Of a DNA stretch of 64,000 bases, positions 49,862-60,195 are shown in pieces (the first letter of the stretch is position 1; every line of letters starts with the position of its first letter). Under the pieces are notes generated by a model, which had not been told where the DNA came from, did not search any database, and was given only the letters and a program-made list of their open reading frames with translations. A program made the translations under genes and the position numbers. Source of the stretch: Adiantum capillus-veneris (taxonomy: Eukaryota > Streptophyta > Polypodiopsida > Polypodiales > Pteridaceae); NCBI GenBank assembly GCA_014529385.2, contig CM043942.1:22054991-22118990 (forward strand). Direction: 5' to 3'.

Positions 49862-52159
49862 CTATGGGACCAAAGTTACATGTGATGTAGTATGTGTATG
49901 GCTGATGAGTGACTCTCGATGCTCCAAAATTGTAGTGATGAGAGTTGCAATGGAGAGCCCACACTTTGGCTGGGAGAGGAAAGTGTGTAGGTCTAAGTTA
50001 TGGCTGAAAATGTGAGAGAAGCAAGTTCGGATGTGATCAAAAGCTGAGCACTCTAGTAGTGTGTGGTACTCATACTCTGGAACTTGCAGTGAGCATAATG
50101 TGCACAATCGATTTGACTCTTCTCCATTGCCCCAACGCCCTATCTCGCATCGAAGGAAATGGGAGCTAAGCCGAATTGCTGCGATAGTGCGTATCGCGAA
50201 CAAGGGAATAGGCTCAAGCATGTAAGTGTGAGCACGGTTTCCTCTCTCAGCGAAGAACATGGTTTTGTAGTTGGGGGCAATATAGGTGGTGTAATGTATG
50301 AAGCGTGACCCACCGGATTTCTCCCAAGCCGTAATACATTGGCGTTGTAGAAAAGCTTCATTCACTTGAGAGTCAATTGAAGCATCATGTAGCAAGTGTA
50401 ATGCATCCCATCTCCCAAACCACTTCCTTATGTCTTGCATCCATCCCGTGCTCAAGATCTTGCTTTTATGCGTCTTTTGAACTTTTTTGCTTGCTTCCCA
50501 TGCAATTGTAGGAAGTCGATGTGAGGGGTTTTGACGCATCTTTATCATGTACTCCACAACCCTTTCCATGCCCATAACCTCAATTGGAAGAGATCCCGAC
50601 TCAAGAAGTAGGAGCATATATGGTGTTTGTGTCTTAACTTGGATAAATTTTGTAAGAAAACGCTTTTGGACATTCTCAAACTCTTTCCAAGTAGACTTTG
50701 AGATGCTCCCGCCCCACACTTCAACTCCATAAAGAAGAACCGGTGTCACCAATGCATCAAAAAGATACTTCTTGAGAACCCAACACTTGATGTTTCCCGC
50801 ATTACACATGTTCTCAAATGCATAATATGCTCTCTTTCCCACTTCCAAACGATGCATAGCACATTCATGCCACTTGTGATTGGATGGAACCTCAAGGCCA
50901 AGGTACTTAAAGCTCTCAACAACTTCAAGTGTCTCGTTGTTGTACACAATGCATGGCTTCTCCTTATGGTTGGTTTTCACAAGCATAACCTTTGTTTTGG
51001 ATTCATTTACAATCAGCCCACTATGCAAGCAAAAGTTCTCAAGGACAACCATAAGCTTTTGTGCATCTTCTAAAGTGTGTGCTAGAAGCACTACATCATC
51101 CGCATACAACAAAAGCATGATTACCGCATTGCAAATAGTGACCTCTTCAATGCCTTCTTCTTGCATAAAGTCAAGTACCATTTGTTCCAATTGATCGATG
51201 CATAGACCAAAGAGAGTTGGTGACAATGGACATCCTTGTTTAACCCCAATAGTGCTTACAATTTTTTTTGAAATTTCTCTTCCCATGCGCAATTGACAAA
51301 TCACCTTCTCATAGATTCGAGAAACCGCAAGCATAAACTCACTTGGCACTTGAAGTTCTTCCATCCTTCTCCACAAATTGTTACGTGGAATCATATCAAA
51401 GGCTTTCTTAAAGTCCACAAAACAACAATACAATCGCTTGCCTTTCAACCGACTTTCCTCCATGAGAACATGAAGAGTGACAAGATGATCAATGGTGCTA
51501 TGGCATCGACGAAAACCCGCTTGTCCCTTTGCACGCTTGTCATTCTCTTCAGCCCAATCACTCAAATTCATCTCCATTATGCACCCAAACAACTTTGCCA
51601 GAAGAGACCCAATCATTATAGTCCGGTAGTTGCTTACATTCTTTACATCCCCTCCTTTATGCAAAGGCTTAACCCAATTAGTACTCCAATCATAAGGCAT
51701 ACCATGTTGAAGTGCAAGGTTGAACATATCACACATCCACTCATGGGTAAAATCTCCCATCCATTTGATCATCTCCTGCTTGATACCTTGAAGATCTCCA
51801 GCTTTGCGAGTGGCCAACTTTTCAAGCACACTGCATACATCCTCAAAAGACGGCATACATGGGAGTGAACCATAAAATGACATTTTTTCAGTATTTGCTT
51901 GCTCATATAATTGCCTACAATGTGTGTACATATCCACTAGACTCAAGTTACCAAAATTCTCAGCCCGCTTGCCTCTCAAGTTTCTCCAAAATCTTCCACA
52001 TGCATGTGCCTTTTCTTGGACTTGAAATTCTTGTTGCTTTACTTCCCATCTTCTTCTCTTCTTTTGAATCAATGCCTTGTATGTATGCAAATGACTTTGA
52101 TAGTTGTCTTTGTCCATAGTTGCACAAGCTTTATCAAGGACTTTCGAGCATCTTGACAT
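49862..52159 (-). CDS. LINE ORF2, reverse transcriptase part
   Basis: 765 codons open from 52159 to 49862. The RT contains KPLHKGGDVKNVSNYRTI, GQAGFRRCHSTIDHL, FVDFKKAFDMIPR, VKQGCPLSPTLFGLCID and the catalytic LLLYADDVVLL (YADD codons 51095-51106), then a thumb and a C-terminal Cys/His motif (CTLCSLQVPEYEYHTLLEC). It would copy the RNA at a nicked target. The first residues (MSRCSKV) are probably out of frame, because the endonuclease frame runs into this ORF through a one-base shift near 52130-52150, so the ATG at 52159 is unlikely to be the natural start. The stop lies only 50 bp from the element end. Confidence 0.88.
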   Translation of the reverse strand: MSRCSKVLDKACATMDKDNYQSHLHTYKALIQKKRRRWEVKQQEFQVQEKAHACGRFWRNLRGKRAENFGNLSLVDMYTHCRQLYEQANTEKMSFYGSLPCMPSFEDVCSVLEKLATRKAGDLQGIKQEMIKWMGDFTHEWMCDMFNLALQHGMPYDWSTNWVKPLHKGGDVKNVSNYRTIMIGSLLAKLFGCIMEMNLSDWAEENDKRAKGQAGFRRCHSTIDHLVTLHVLMEESRLKGKRLYCCFVDFKKAFDMIPRNNLWRRMEELQVPSEFMLAVSRIYEKVICQLRMGREISKKIVSTIGVKQGCPLSPTLFGLCIDQLEQMVLDFMQEEGIEEVTICNAVIMLLLYADDVVLLAHTLEDAQKLMVVLENFCLHSGLIVNESKTKVMLVKTNHKEKPCIVYNNETLEVVESFKYLGLEVPSNHKWHECAMHRLEVGKRAYYAFENMCNAGNIKCWVLKKYLFDALVTPVLLYGVEVWGGSISKSTWKEFENVQKRFLTKFIQVKTQTPYMLLLLESGSLPIEVMGMERVVEYMIKMRQNPSHRLPTIAWEASKKVQKTHKSKILSTGWMQDIRKWFGRWDALHLLHDASIDSQVNEAFLQRQCITAWEKSGGSRFIHYTTYIAPNYKTMFFAERGNRAHTYMLEPIPLFAIRTIAAIRLSSHFLRCEIGRWGNGEESNRLCTLCSLQVPEYEYHTLLECSAFDHIRTCFSHIFSHNLDLHTFLSQPKCGLSIATLITTILEHRESLISHTHTTSHVTLVP

Positions 52160-52170
52160 TCTTTATCAAA

Positions 52171-53244
52171 TCACCTTTTGCGTGATCTATCTTTGTTGAT
52201 ACCATGGAGATGATTTATGGCAAAGCATTCTTCCGCACAAGAACAAATAGCTTTCTTGAAAGCTTCCCATTTAGTTTCCAATGGTGCATCACATTGAAGC
52301 TTTGTCATCCATAATTTTTGCTCAACCATTTCAATGTACATTGGTGCCCGTTTGAAATCCATACATAGTGATAACTTCTCTTTCCTTTGGCTGAGATTAT
52401 CATGCTTAGTTGCTTCTTCACATGAAAGGTGAATACATAAGGTGCGATGGTCGGATTCCGGGGTCCATTGACCAAACATAAAACTCTTTATGCGATACAT
52501 GATGGCTTCAGAGAGTAGCATATAGTCAATCACACTATCCCCATTATGTCTCCTACATGTAAATCCATTGGTTCCACTCCACAAATATACACCATTGGCA
52601 ATGAGCATACCCGTGCTATTACACATGTGTAAAAGTAACTTTCCATAGTGATCCGGCTCTTTCTCATCCATTGAAGTACGATCATACAAGTGAACTTCCT
52701 CCAACTCCCTTGAAATGTATGGCATATCAAATTGTTGAGTATCATGTTGCAATGTTTTTGTGCGAGCATTCATATCCCCAAATACAATAACATCACCTTC
52801 ACCTTTGAAATAAGCAATGTCCTCTTCCAAATTAGAAAATGGTTGATCTCTATCCATGCAAGCATAAAAGGGAGAATCATGATGAGGAATGTAGCAACCG
52901 GCTACAAAAATGGGTGCTCTTTTTGGTGTCATAATTTTTAGCCATACATAACGTTTGTACTTGTCATCTTTCACAATTGATACAAAATCTTCCAATCCTT
53001 TCTTAACCATACATGCCAACCCTCCTTGTCCTCTTCGTTGCTTGAGATTCTTTGACCACATCAATGAATGTACATTGTAATCCTCCAAGCCGTTAATCCT
53101 TTGTGTATCATTTTCCCAAGTTTCAACAAGAAGTACAACATCGGCTTTGCTTGTTAGTTCATCAATGCCAATCCCCGCATTCCATGGGTATCCATTACAA
53201 TTCCAAAAGCATATTTTCAATTGTAACTCGGTCTCATAGGTCAC
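52171..53244 (-). CDS. LINE ORF2, AP endonuclease part
   Basis: 357 codons with the exonuclease-endonuclease-phosphatase motifs of LINE nucleases in order: FWNCNG, LLVETW, GGLACMV, GCYIPHH, FGDMNAR, DYMLLSE and ESDHRTL. All key Asn, Glu, Asp and His residues are present, so the enzyme fold looks intact. It nicks the target to prime reverse transcription. Translation ends at a TGA (52171) followed by FDKEC, probably a TGG of KWFDKEC in the live element; the RT ORF follows after one more frameshift. Confidence 0.88.
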   Translation of the reverse strand: MTYETELQLKICFWNCNGYPWNAGIGIDELTSKADVVLLVETWENDTQRINGLEDYNVHSLMWSKNLKQRRGQGGLACMVKKGLEDFVSIVKDDKYKRYVWLKIMTPKRAPIFVAGCYIPHHDSPFYACMDRDQPFSNLEEDIAYFKGEGDVIVFGDMNARTKTLQHDTQQFDMPYISRELEEVHLYDRTSMDEKEPDHYGKLLLHMCNSTGMLIANGVYLWSGTNGFTCRRHNGDSVIDYMLLSEAIMYRIKSFMFGQWTPESDHRTLCIHLSCEEATKHDNLSQRKEKLSLCMDFKRAPMYIEMVEQKLWMTKLQCDAPLETKWEAFKKAICSCAEECFAINHLHGINKDRSRKR

Positions 53245-53250
53245 GCATCC

Positions 53251-54202
53251 CTATTTGCTTGAGAGACTTTCCTCCTCCTTGGGCACATTTTCTTCATGAG
53301 AGATCTCCTTGTTTTTATTATTCTTTTCCTCATATGCCTTGCGACGCATATTTTGTTGCTTAATAGTGCGATCTTCACATACAAAACATTTTGTATCCCT
53401 CAAAATAGATCCAACTATTATCAAGGATAATCTTTCGCTTGGTCTCATCCGGCATGGTGCATACAATTGGCCGTTCTCCCGAGCGAGGAGCTCCTTGCTT
53501 TTCCACTCTATGTGCTCCATAGACCATAACTCCGGACATGCCAAAGTGGGTTTTGAAGAAATCTTCAATAACAATGGCAAGAGAAGGAGGTGTCTCTAAC
53601 TTCTCTTCGGGAATTCCACGAATAACAATGTTCTTGGAACGTCGCTCCCGTTCCTTCAACTCCTCCACATCCACATTCTCAACATTCTTTGTTTGAACCA
53701 TAGCTTGCATGAGTGAGGAATTAGAAACCACATTGCTACCACATACATCAGCCCAAGACTTGTTTGTGCATACATTTTTCATGTCGTATACATCCCGACT
53801 CATAGTGTCAAATTTCTCCTCTTTCAATACATGGTCATGCTCTACTTTGCTCATCCGCTCCTTCAAAGCATTTAAGTCCACAAGAGAGCGTTTACATTCC
53901 TTGACTTCCTCTTCAAGTTGCATCAAACGTGTTGTTTGCATCTCAAGTGTCCTGTTGAGATTCTCATTCTCAACCACAAGTACCCTTAGTGTGCCATTCT
54001 CCATTGCAAGTGCTCGTAAGTCTTCGCCTTGTTTGTTTACGGTCTCTTGGAATGATACCAAGTACGCCATGATCATGGTTTCCGATGTCGTTGGTTGGGT
54101 GGTTGTGTTGCTATCTCCACACTTGGGAGATTTTGGATCATTTTCCACAATGGTTGTGGACCTTGTTGAAGAAGAGGAACCCTTGCGAGTGCCGGAAGAC
54201 AT
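53251..54202 (-). pseudogene. LINE ORF1, RNA-binding protein
   Basis: ATG at 54202 (MSSGTRKGSSSS). A Ser/Thr-rich start leads to a coiled coil (about residues 60-130, LEEEVKECKRSL) and an L1 ORF1-type RRM (about 185-270: NIVIRGIPEE, YGAHRVEKQG, RPIVCTMPDETKRKIIL). The frame ends at 53375, but the natural C-terminus (EDRTIKQQNMRRKAYEEKN to SLSSK at 53251) continues in another frame, so one base shift near 53390 breaks it. It ends just before the endonuclease ATG. ORF1 would coat the RNA. Confidence 0.8.
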
Positions 54203-54431
54203 TGTATGTAAAATAGGAGATGAGAATCAATTTTTTTGAACCTGTTCACTTCAGAAATTCTGCTACACAAAAGCCTTCCATAACTATGAAAATTTTTGTC
54301 TTTACATCAATGCGTAGAGGACTTTGTGCTCTTCGATTGAGGCTATAGATCACCCAAATCGGAGTTCGGATGAAGAAGTCATGATCAAAAGAGTGGACTG
54401 ATGTCTACTAGGTCAAAAAACGGCTGCGTTT

Positions 54432-54433
<2 letters not shown>
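54203..54433 (-). other. LINE 5' untranslated region
   Basis: Leader of the long LINE. Its outer end abuts the (CT)n array at 54435 with CAAAAAACGCAGCCG. No promoter motif recognised. Confidence 0.6.

Positions 54434-54434
<1 letters not shown>

Positions 54435-54487
<53 letters not shown>
54435..54487 (+). repeat. (AG)26 microsatellite
   Basis: AG array at the 5' border of the long LINE. Confidence 0.95.
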
Positions 54488-54489
<2 letters not shown>

Positions 54490-54994
54490 ATTGATTAGCC
54501 TTGGTGCTTGACAGAGAATTGTCCCCCTCCGCCGCCTAAACTTGATCATGAACACAACCCACCACTTACTTCATGTACAACTTCTCAGATGTTGCCGCAA
54601 ACAGGCCTCATGTAGTCTCCTCTATCAACACCCCTGCCTATCAATAGCTGATCCACCACGAGCCCCACACCCTTATACAACCTCAATCCTCTGCTGGTCA
54701 GGATGTCAAGACCGTGGATCCAATACATGTCCAACTCGCCACAAGCGCTTGCTGACCCACCTACTCCTCTGTTACCATATACATGTGGTAGTGATGTGTG
54801 TAAACACACTAGGACCGTCGGGACATTTTTTCCCTCTTTAGGAGGTTTTTTTCCCCGTGCATTAAATATACGCCCATCACTGTAGGGCTATCTATCTTTT
54901 CCATTGCACACTAAGTAACACACTCTATTGTGCCCCTTGAGCTTCCTTCGTCTTCTCCAAGCTGTGTGTGTTTCTCTGCAACCCTAATTCCAAT
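54488..54994 (+). other. Region holding the copia 1 5' LTR
   Basis: A 5' LTR must end at ATTCCA (54992), just before the primer site. Its start is unresolved; candidates include TGGATCC at about 54716 and TGTGTAAAC at about 54797. AATATA near 54866 may be a TATA-like element. No gene. Confidence 0.4.
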
Positions 54995-55006
54995 TGGTAT
55001 CATAGC
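54995..55006 (+). other. Primer binding site of copia 1, tRNA-Met
   Basis: TGGTATCATAGC, close to the initiator-Met complement TGGTATCAGAGC with one mismatch, about 350 bp before gag. Confidence 0.65.
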
Positions 55007-55354
55007 AGGTCACGTCCTCTCGGGCTTAGTCGTCAGCTGCTCCAGCACACGCCTGCTCACTTTCTCCAATTTCAGTGAGCTTTGGCAAGCGTTCGCAGGT
55101 CGACAAAGATTTTGGGTAAGCTCAAAGAGCTTGGTCTACTCAGAATTTTGATTTGGGCTCAATTCGGCTTCCGTTTCCACTACAGGCAATACTGCACAGG
55201 CTATTTCGTCATTTTGTGCAGAATTTTTGTTAGTGCCGTTTTTTGCATAATAGGCGCCTTATAGTCTTCTACGGTTTGTGCTATATAGCACAGGTTGTTC
55301 CCACTCCGTTTCTCCTATTTTCGGGCAGTTTTCACATCAGGTGCAGCATTTACC
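55007..55354 (+). other. Copia 1 leader
   Basis: About 350 bp between the primer site and the gag ATG; no gene seen. Confidence 0.5.
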
Positions 55355-56242
55355 ATGGCTGACAACAACAACACAGATGTGTTCAAGATGTTTGCTACTG
55401 AGGACAGGTTGGATGGGGACAACTACCCTATGTGGGCTTATATGATGCAACATGTTCTTGTGTCAAAGGGTGTTTCGAACATTGTGCAGGGCATTGATGT
55501 ACGTCCTGGTTCTGAGGATGTAGGTGATGTTGAGGATGTTGCAGGTCTTGCTGCAAGGATTGAAGCTGTTAGAGTTGTTTTGCCTATGGCGAGACAAGCT
55601 CGTTGGGATGTTAAGGATGCGCAGGCTCATGCATTGATTGCATTGTCTGTGAAGCACACCATTGTTCCTCACATTCGTTCAACAAAATCTGCAAAACAGG
55701 CTTGGGATATTCTAGCAGGTCTTTATGCAAGCCGCAATGAGGCTAAAATTGCTTTGCTGCGTAAAGAGCTAGAGTCGAAGATTATGCATGAGGAAGATGA
55801 TATGGACACTTTCCTTGCTAGTGTCAAGGATATCAATGAGCAACTTATTTCTGCAGGTGAAGTTATTTCAGACAGTTCCCTTGTGCAGACTGTTCTTGAT
55901 GCCTTACCAGATTCTTACCAGACTTTTGCTAGTACTTGGAGACTTATGACCCAAGGAAATCCAGAAGTTGTCAAGTTTGATGCATTATGCACATTGTTGT
56001 TGCAAGAGTCACTTTCCAGAAAAAACAGGACTAGACAGCGTGCAGTTGAACAGGCTTTTATTGCTTCTCAAAGAAAGGGTGGTAACAACAATGCACTCAC
56101 TTCTTATGGTTCTGCTGCGAGTGGCAAAAATTATGTTCCTAATGCTTCTGCTGGCAGCAATTCGTCTGGAAATTTTGGTGATAAGGGCAAAAAGGAGATG
56201 CGTTGCCATTATTGTACAGCCAATGATCAAGTCGTGTCCTAA
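55355..56242 (+). pseudogene. gag: Copia 1 gag
   Basis: I start at 55355 (MADNNNTDVFKMF) rather than the upstream ATG at 55295, because the typical copia gag begins here (LDGDNYPMWAYMMQHVL). The UBN2-type core includes TKSAKQAWDILAGLY and LLRKELESKIMHEED. A Gly/Asn/Ser-rich part leads to the zinc knuckle CHYC, where a frame shift near 56215 cuts it off. Its second half (MIKSCPKLKAKEAKKK) is in the neighbouring frame. Gag forms the particle. Confidence 0.85.
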
Positions 56243-56820
56243 GTTGAAGGCCAAAGAGGCTAAGAAGAAAGAGGGTGGTTCCACTGCACATGCTGGTTCC
56301 ACTACAAATGCAGCCATTGTTGAGTCTTCTGTAAAAGGAGACTGTGTTGTTGATGTTGATGCAGAATGGGCTTTTAGCACAGAGTGCACTTACAATCGTG
56401 CTGTCCATGATGCATGCTTGTAAGTTGTTGCTGCAGATTCACATGTGTGGTATTTCAACAGTGGTGCTACAAAGCACATTACCTCACATCGTGAATTGTT
56501 TACCTCTCTCGAGTCTGTCCCTCATGGGAATTCAGTCACTTGTGCCAACAACGCCTCTTATCCAGTTCAGGGAGTTGGAAAGATTGTGCTCACTACTGCT
56601 AATGGCAGTTCCTTCACACTTGTTGATGCACTTTATGTACCTGCTAGACTTGGACTTGTAGTCAAATTTGTGGATGACAAATGTACAGTTCATGATCTGA
56701 GTTTTGGTGATGAAATTGTTGCATCTGGGCTTTTGTGCCATGGGCTGTACAAGCTCACTTTGTATGACAAGTGTGGACAAAATTTTGCAAATTCTGTTTC
56801 AGATTCAAGGGCTATTTCAG
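56243..56820 (+). pseudogene. pol: Copia 1 protease
   Basis: After the knuckle frame and a TAA at 56421 the protease reads WYFNSGATKHITSHRELF, then GVGKIVLTTANGSSFTLVDALYVP. The catalytic Asp is replaced: the codon at 56457 is AAC (Asn) in NSGA where copia proteases have DSGA. With the upstream frameshift this protease cannot act. The later Pro-Ala-Arg-Leu-Gly-Leu segment aligns with the usual P-x-L-x-x-N-L-I/L. Confidence 0.82.
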
Positions 56821-57881
56821 ATGCAAGACTTTGGCATGCACGTTCTGGTCATCAGAATTTTGCCAGTTTGTTGCGTTTCCAGAAATCTGATATGGTTGCT
56901 TCTTTGCCGCCTCTTGAAGCACCTGTGAAACATGTTTGTGAAGGCTGTATTTTGGGTAAGATGCAACGTTCTAAATTTCCAAAGGATGGTTCAGTTCGGG
57001 CCACATGCAGGTTGCAGCTTGTGCATAGTGATGTTTGTGGACCCATGCAAACTTCGTCCTTGGGCAATTACCTGTACTTCGTGACTTTCATTGATGATTA
57101 CTCCAGGCATGCATGGGTATTTCCGCTTAAAGCGAAGTCCGAAGTTTTTATGTGCTTCAAACAATTTCTGGCTATGGCTGAAAATGTCTCGAAATGTACT
57201 ATGGACACCCTCCGTTCCGATCGAGGGGGGGAGTATATGTCTCATGAATTTAATGCATTTCTGGCTAGTCGTGGGATACAACACCAATGTACAGTGCCTT
57301 ATACACCTCAGCAAAATGGTGTTGTTGAGAGAAAAAACAGGTCACTGACGGAAATGGCACGATGTACGGTCAAAAGTCAAGCTTTTCCACATTCTTTTTG
57401 GCTTGAGGCCATCATGCGTGCCACTTATGTACTTAACAGGTGTCCTACGAAAGCTTTGCAGTCTATTACTCCATATGAAGCATGGCATGATAGAAAGCCT
57501 TCTATTGAGAACATGCGTGTTTTTGGCTTTTTGGCATATGCTTTGGTGCCACAAGTGCAGCGCAGAAAATTGGATCATAAGGCTGTCAAATGTATTTTTG
57601 TTGATTATAGTGCTGAAAGCAAAGGTTACAGGTTGTATCATCCGCAAACAAAACGTATTTTGGTTTCTCGGGATGTAGTGTTTGTGGAAGATTCTGTTCA
57701 GCCCTTGCTGTCATGTACTAGAGACAGTAATGTAAGCTCACAAGACATTTATGACACTTTGTTGCCTCTTTTCAGTGGTGGAAATACGAATGTAAGTTCC
57801 AATGAGGCAAATGTACAGCCTATGGGGGTTTCTGAAAATGTTTTAGATCAGCCTATTACTGATGCAGATTGTAACATTTAA
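56821..57881 (+). pseudogene. pol: Copia 1 integrase
   Basis: In one open frame (from 56445): zinc domain LWHARSGHQN...CEGCILGK, catalytic Asp (VHSDVCGPM), Asp (RSDRGGEY) and Glu (GVVERKNRSL), then ATYVLNRCPTKAL, TPYEAWHDRKP and VFGFLAYALVP of the C-terminal core. The linker after integrase ends at TAA 57879. RT and RNase H are missing. The break lies next to the end of the copia 2 LTR, so the rest probably lies beyond copia 2, outside the window. Confidence 0.88.
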
Positions 57882-57889
57882 TGGCCTAA

Positions 57890-58804
57890 TAACTTGTGTG
57901 TAGCGGAAATTAGCATGAACATAGTGGGCATTTCATTAGAATAGATTCCTAATGAGAATTAAGAGTGCTTGGGTGGAGAGAGCAACAAAAAGCATAACAC
58001 CTAGTTAGATAGCATCAACAATACTTTCAAAAGAGAGAGAAATTAAGCTATTGACAACAGTTGAGGACTGGATTTGCATGGAGCCGGTCCCCCCTCCAAA
58101 AGGCTTTGTATTATGGTTTCTCCCATCAAGAGAGACATTGTACAATACAATTCTTTGTGTTCCTTCAAGACTAGCTAGTGCAATGAAGATGGAAGCTTCA
58201 TGCACTAAGCAAAACACTTAGTAAACACAACTTTAATTATCCCCGTTCTCAGACCCAAGACCTCACACACCTTCGAAGATGGTGAGAGCTAGCAGAGTAT
58301 GAGAGTAGATTGATAGGAAGAAGGAGTATCTTACGAGAAAGATGTACATCTCCTCACATAATCACTCATATTAGCATAGATTTAGCTTAATAATTAGCTT
58401 GGTAGAGGAGATGAGCATGCATTGAAGCTTGGCTCTTGTTTGGATTTGCATCCACAAGCCAAGAGTGTGTCGATGTAGGCTTCTATCTCACAAGCTTGGA
58501 GTAGGTGATGAGCTCTCCATTAAAGCTTGGGAAGAGATAGTCTTCTCTTTCTTCACACATGAGATTGTGTGAGTGTGTATGTGATAATTTCTTGCAAAAA
58601 TCAGCCCCCTCTTGAAGGAGTACAAGCGGAAGTGCGACGCGAGAGAGAGTGCGAGAAGAAGAGCACGATGATATGGTGAACTCGCTCTACTGTAATGTGT
58701 AGAGCATAGTGAGTTCTTATTAGGTTTTAACAAAAGAATATGTGTACATACCTGGCGGCCCGCTCACTTACCTAGGCGACCACATTGGGCTTTATACCCC
58801 AACA
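57890..58804 (-). repeat. Copia 2 3' LTR (outer edge approximate)
   Basis: On the minus strand the LTR opens TGTTGGGGTATAAAGCCC right after the polypurine stretch AAGTGGGAGG (58806-58815), 80 bp past the pol stop. The outer end is near 57890-57900 (CTACACA), where copia 1 coding sequence stops. TATAAA lies 9 bp in. I found no second LTR copy; the 5' one probably lies right of the window. Confidence 0.6.
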
Positions 58805-58893
58805 ACCTCCCACTTAAAGTCCAATGTGGTACTTTAAGTGTGAGAGAAGCTACTATACAAGCTAATATACAAGAGATGTAGAGAAGTGATGTA

Positions 58894-60195
58894 CTACCCT
58901 ACACCTAACTGCTTGCGAAAATGCGCAAAGCTCTCTAAGGGAAGTCCTTTTGTAAGTAGATCAGTAGGATTTTTTGTGGTGTGAACTTTGACAAGCTGAA
59001 GTTGCTTATCCTCGAGCATTTCCCTGATGAAATGATACTTCACATCCACATGCTTTGTCTTTGAGTGATAAACTGGATTGCGAGCCAATTGTATAGCACT
59101 TTGACTATCACAATATAACACAGGCATCTCTTCTTTGATTCCCAAATCTGTTACTAGTCGATTAAGCCAAATTGATTCTTTGCATGCCTCTGATGCTGCA
59201 ACGTATTCAGCCTCTGTAGTAGACTGAGTAACACAATCTTGTAATCTAGAACGCCATGATATTGCTCCACCAGCCAATGTAAAGACATACCCTGACGTAC
59301 ACCTTCGGTTGTCTAAGTAAACTGCATAATCTGAGTCTGTAAAACCCTTTACACTTAGCTCCTGACTCCCATAGCATATACGCATACTCTTTGTAGCTTT
59401 TAGGTATCTCAATATTCCTTTCACTGCCTCCCAATGTTTCTTGCCTGGGTTTGACATGTATCGACTTACTACTCCCACTGCAAATGCAATGTCTGGGCGA
59501 GTAGCAATCAGTGCATACATCAAACTACCCACTGCAGACGCATATGGAATCTTATCCATTTCAGCCTGTTCTTCCTCAGACACAGGACAATCTTGTTTGC
59601 TAAGTTTCACATATGGTGGCAATGGAACACTCAATGCCTTTCCCTTCTCCATAGTGAAACGTTGCAAAACCTTGTCAATATACTCTGTTTGAGATAACCA
59701 AATCAACTTCTTTGATCTGTCTCTCTCAATGCGCATACCAAGTATATGACTTGCCTCACCCATGTCTTTCATGTCAAACGATTTTGCCATCTTTGACTTC
59801 AAAGCTGAAATTTCTTCCAAGTGCTTGCCAGCAATCAACATGTCATCCACATACAAAATAAGGATCAGCCAACTGCCATCCTTAGCCTTCTTTGTATATA
59901 GACAGTGATCGAACTCACTACATTTGTAGCCTTGAGAAAGCATAAACTTGTGGAATTTATGGTACCATGCCCTCGGTGATTGTTTTAAGCCATAAAGACT
60001 CTTTAACAACTGGCATACCCAATCTTCCTCGCCTTTCTCAACAAACCCTTCTGGCTGCTGCATGTAAATTTCCACATCTAAATCACCATGCAAGAATGCT
60101 ATCTTCACATCCATTTGGTGCAACACCAAATCTAATATGGCAACCAATGCAAGAAAGCATCTCAATGTAGTCATCTTGACCACCGGAGAGAACAC
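58894..60195 (-). CDS. pol: Copia 2 reverse transcriptase and RNase H
   Basis: 433 codons open. RT: FSPVVKMTTLRCFLALVA, MDVKIAFLHGDL, MQQPEGF, LYGLKQSPRAWY and catalytic LILYVDDMLIAG (YVDD codons 59842-59853). Then YIDKVLQRF, YASAVGSLMYALIATRPDIA and VGVVSRYM. RNase H: GFTDSDYA, CTSGYVF, STTEAEYVAASEA, YCDSQSAIQLA and KHVDVKYHFIRE. The ATG at 60195 is internal: RT really begins further upstream, in the same frame as this ORF, and is separated from gag-integrase by the one-base loss at 60317-60321. Confidence 0.92.
   Translation of the reverse strand: MFSPVVKMTTLRCFLALVAILDLVLHQMDVKIAFLHGDLDVEIYMQQPEGFVEKGEEDWVCQLLKSLYGLKQSPRAWYHKFHKFMLSQGYKCSEFDHCLYTKKAKDGSWLILILYVDDMLIAGKHLEEISALKSKMAKSFDMKDMGEASHILGMRIERDRSKKLIWLSQTEYIDKVLQRFTMEKGKALSVPLPPYVKLSKQDCPVSEEEQAEMDKIPYASAVGSLMYALIATRPDIAFAVGVVSRYMSNPGKKHWEAVKGILRYLKATKSMRICYGSQELSVKGFTDSDYAVYLDNRRCTSGYVFTLAGGAISWRSRLQDCVTQSTTEAEYVAASEACKESIWLNRLVTDLGIKEEMPVLYCDSQSAIQLARNPVYHSKTKHVDVKYHFIREMLEDKQLQLVKVHTTKNPTDLLTKGLPLESFAHFRKQLGVG

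Larger units (their letters stand above)
49812..54433 (-). mobile_element. Nearly full-length LINE flanked by (AG)n
   Basis: On the minus strand: a 230-bp 5' leader starting CAAAAAACGCAG, ORF1 (54202 to about 53251), ORF2 endonuclease (53244-52171) and RT (52159-49862), and a 50-bp 3' region with a stem-loop and (TATC)4 tail. It is bordered by (CT)n at both ends: 54435-54487 upstream and 49733-49811 downstream. It has an AP-type endonuclease and a YADD RT. I place it in the L1/Tx1-like group; the exact clade is open. Only three lesions are evident. Confidence 0.85.

Noticed and set aside
51293-51868. 191-codon plus-strand ORF opposite LINE RT
   Set aside because: Lies entirely antisense to the RT core motifs; a shadow frame.
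54488-54994. Exact copia 1 LTR borders
   Set aside because: Several TG starts are possible and no 3' LTR is in the window to confirm one.
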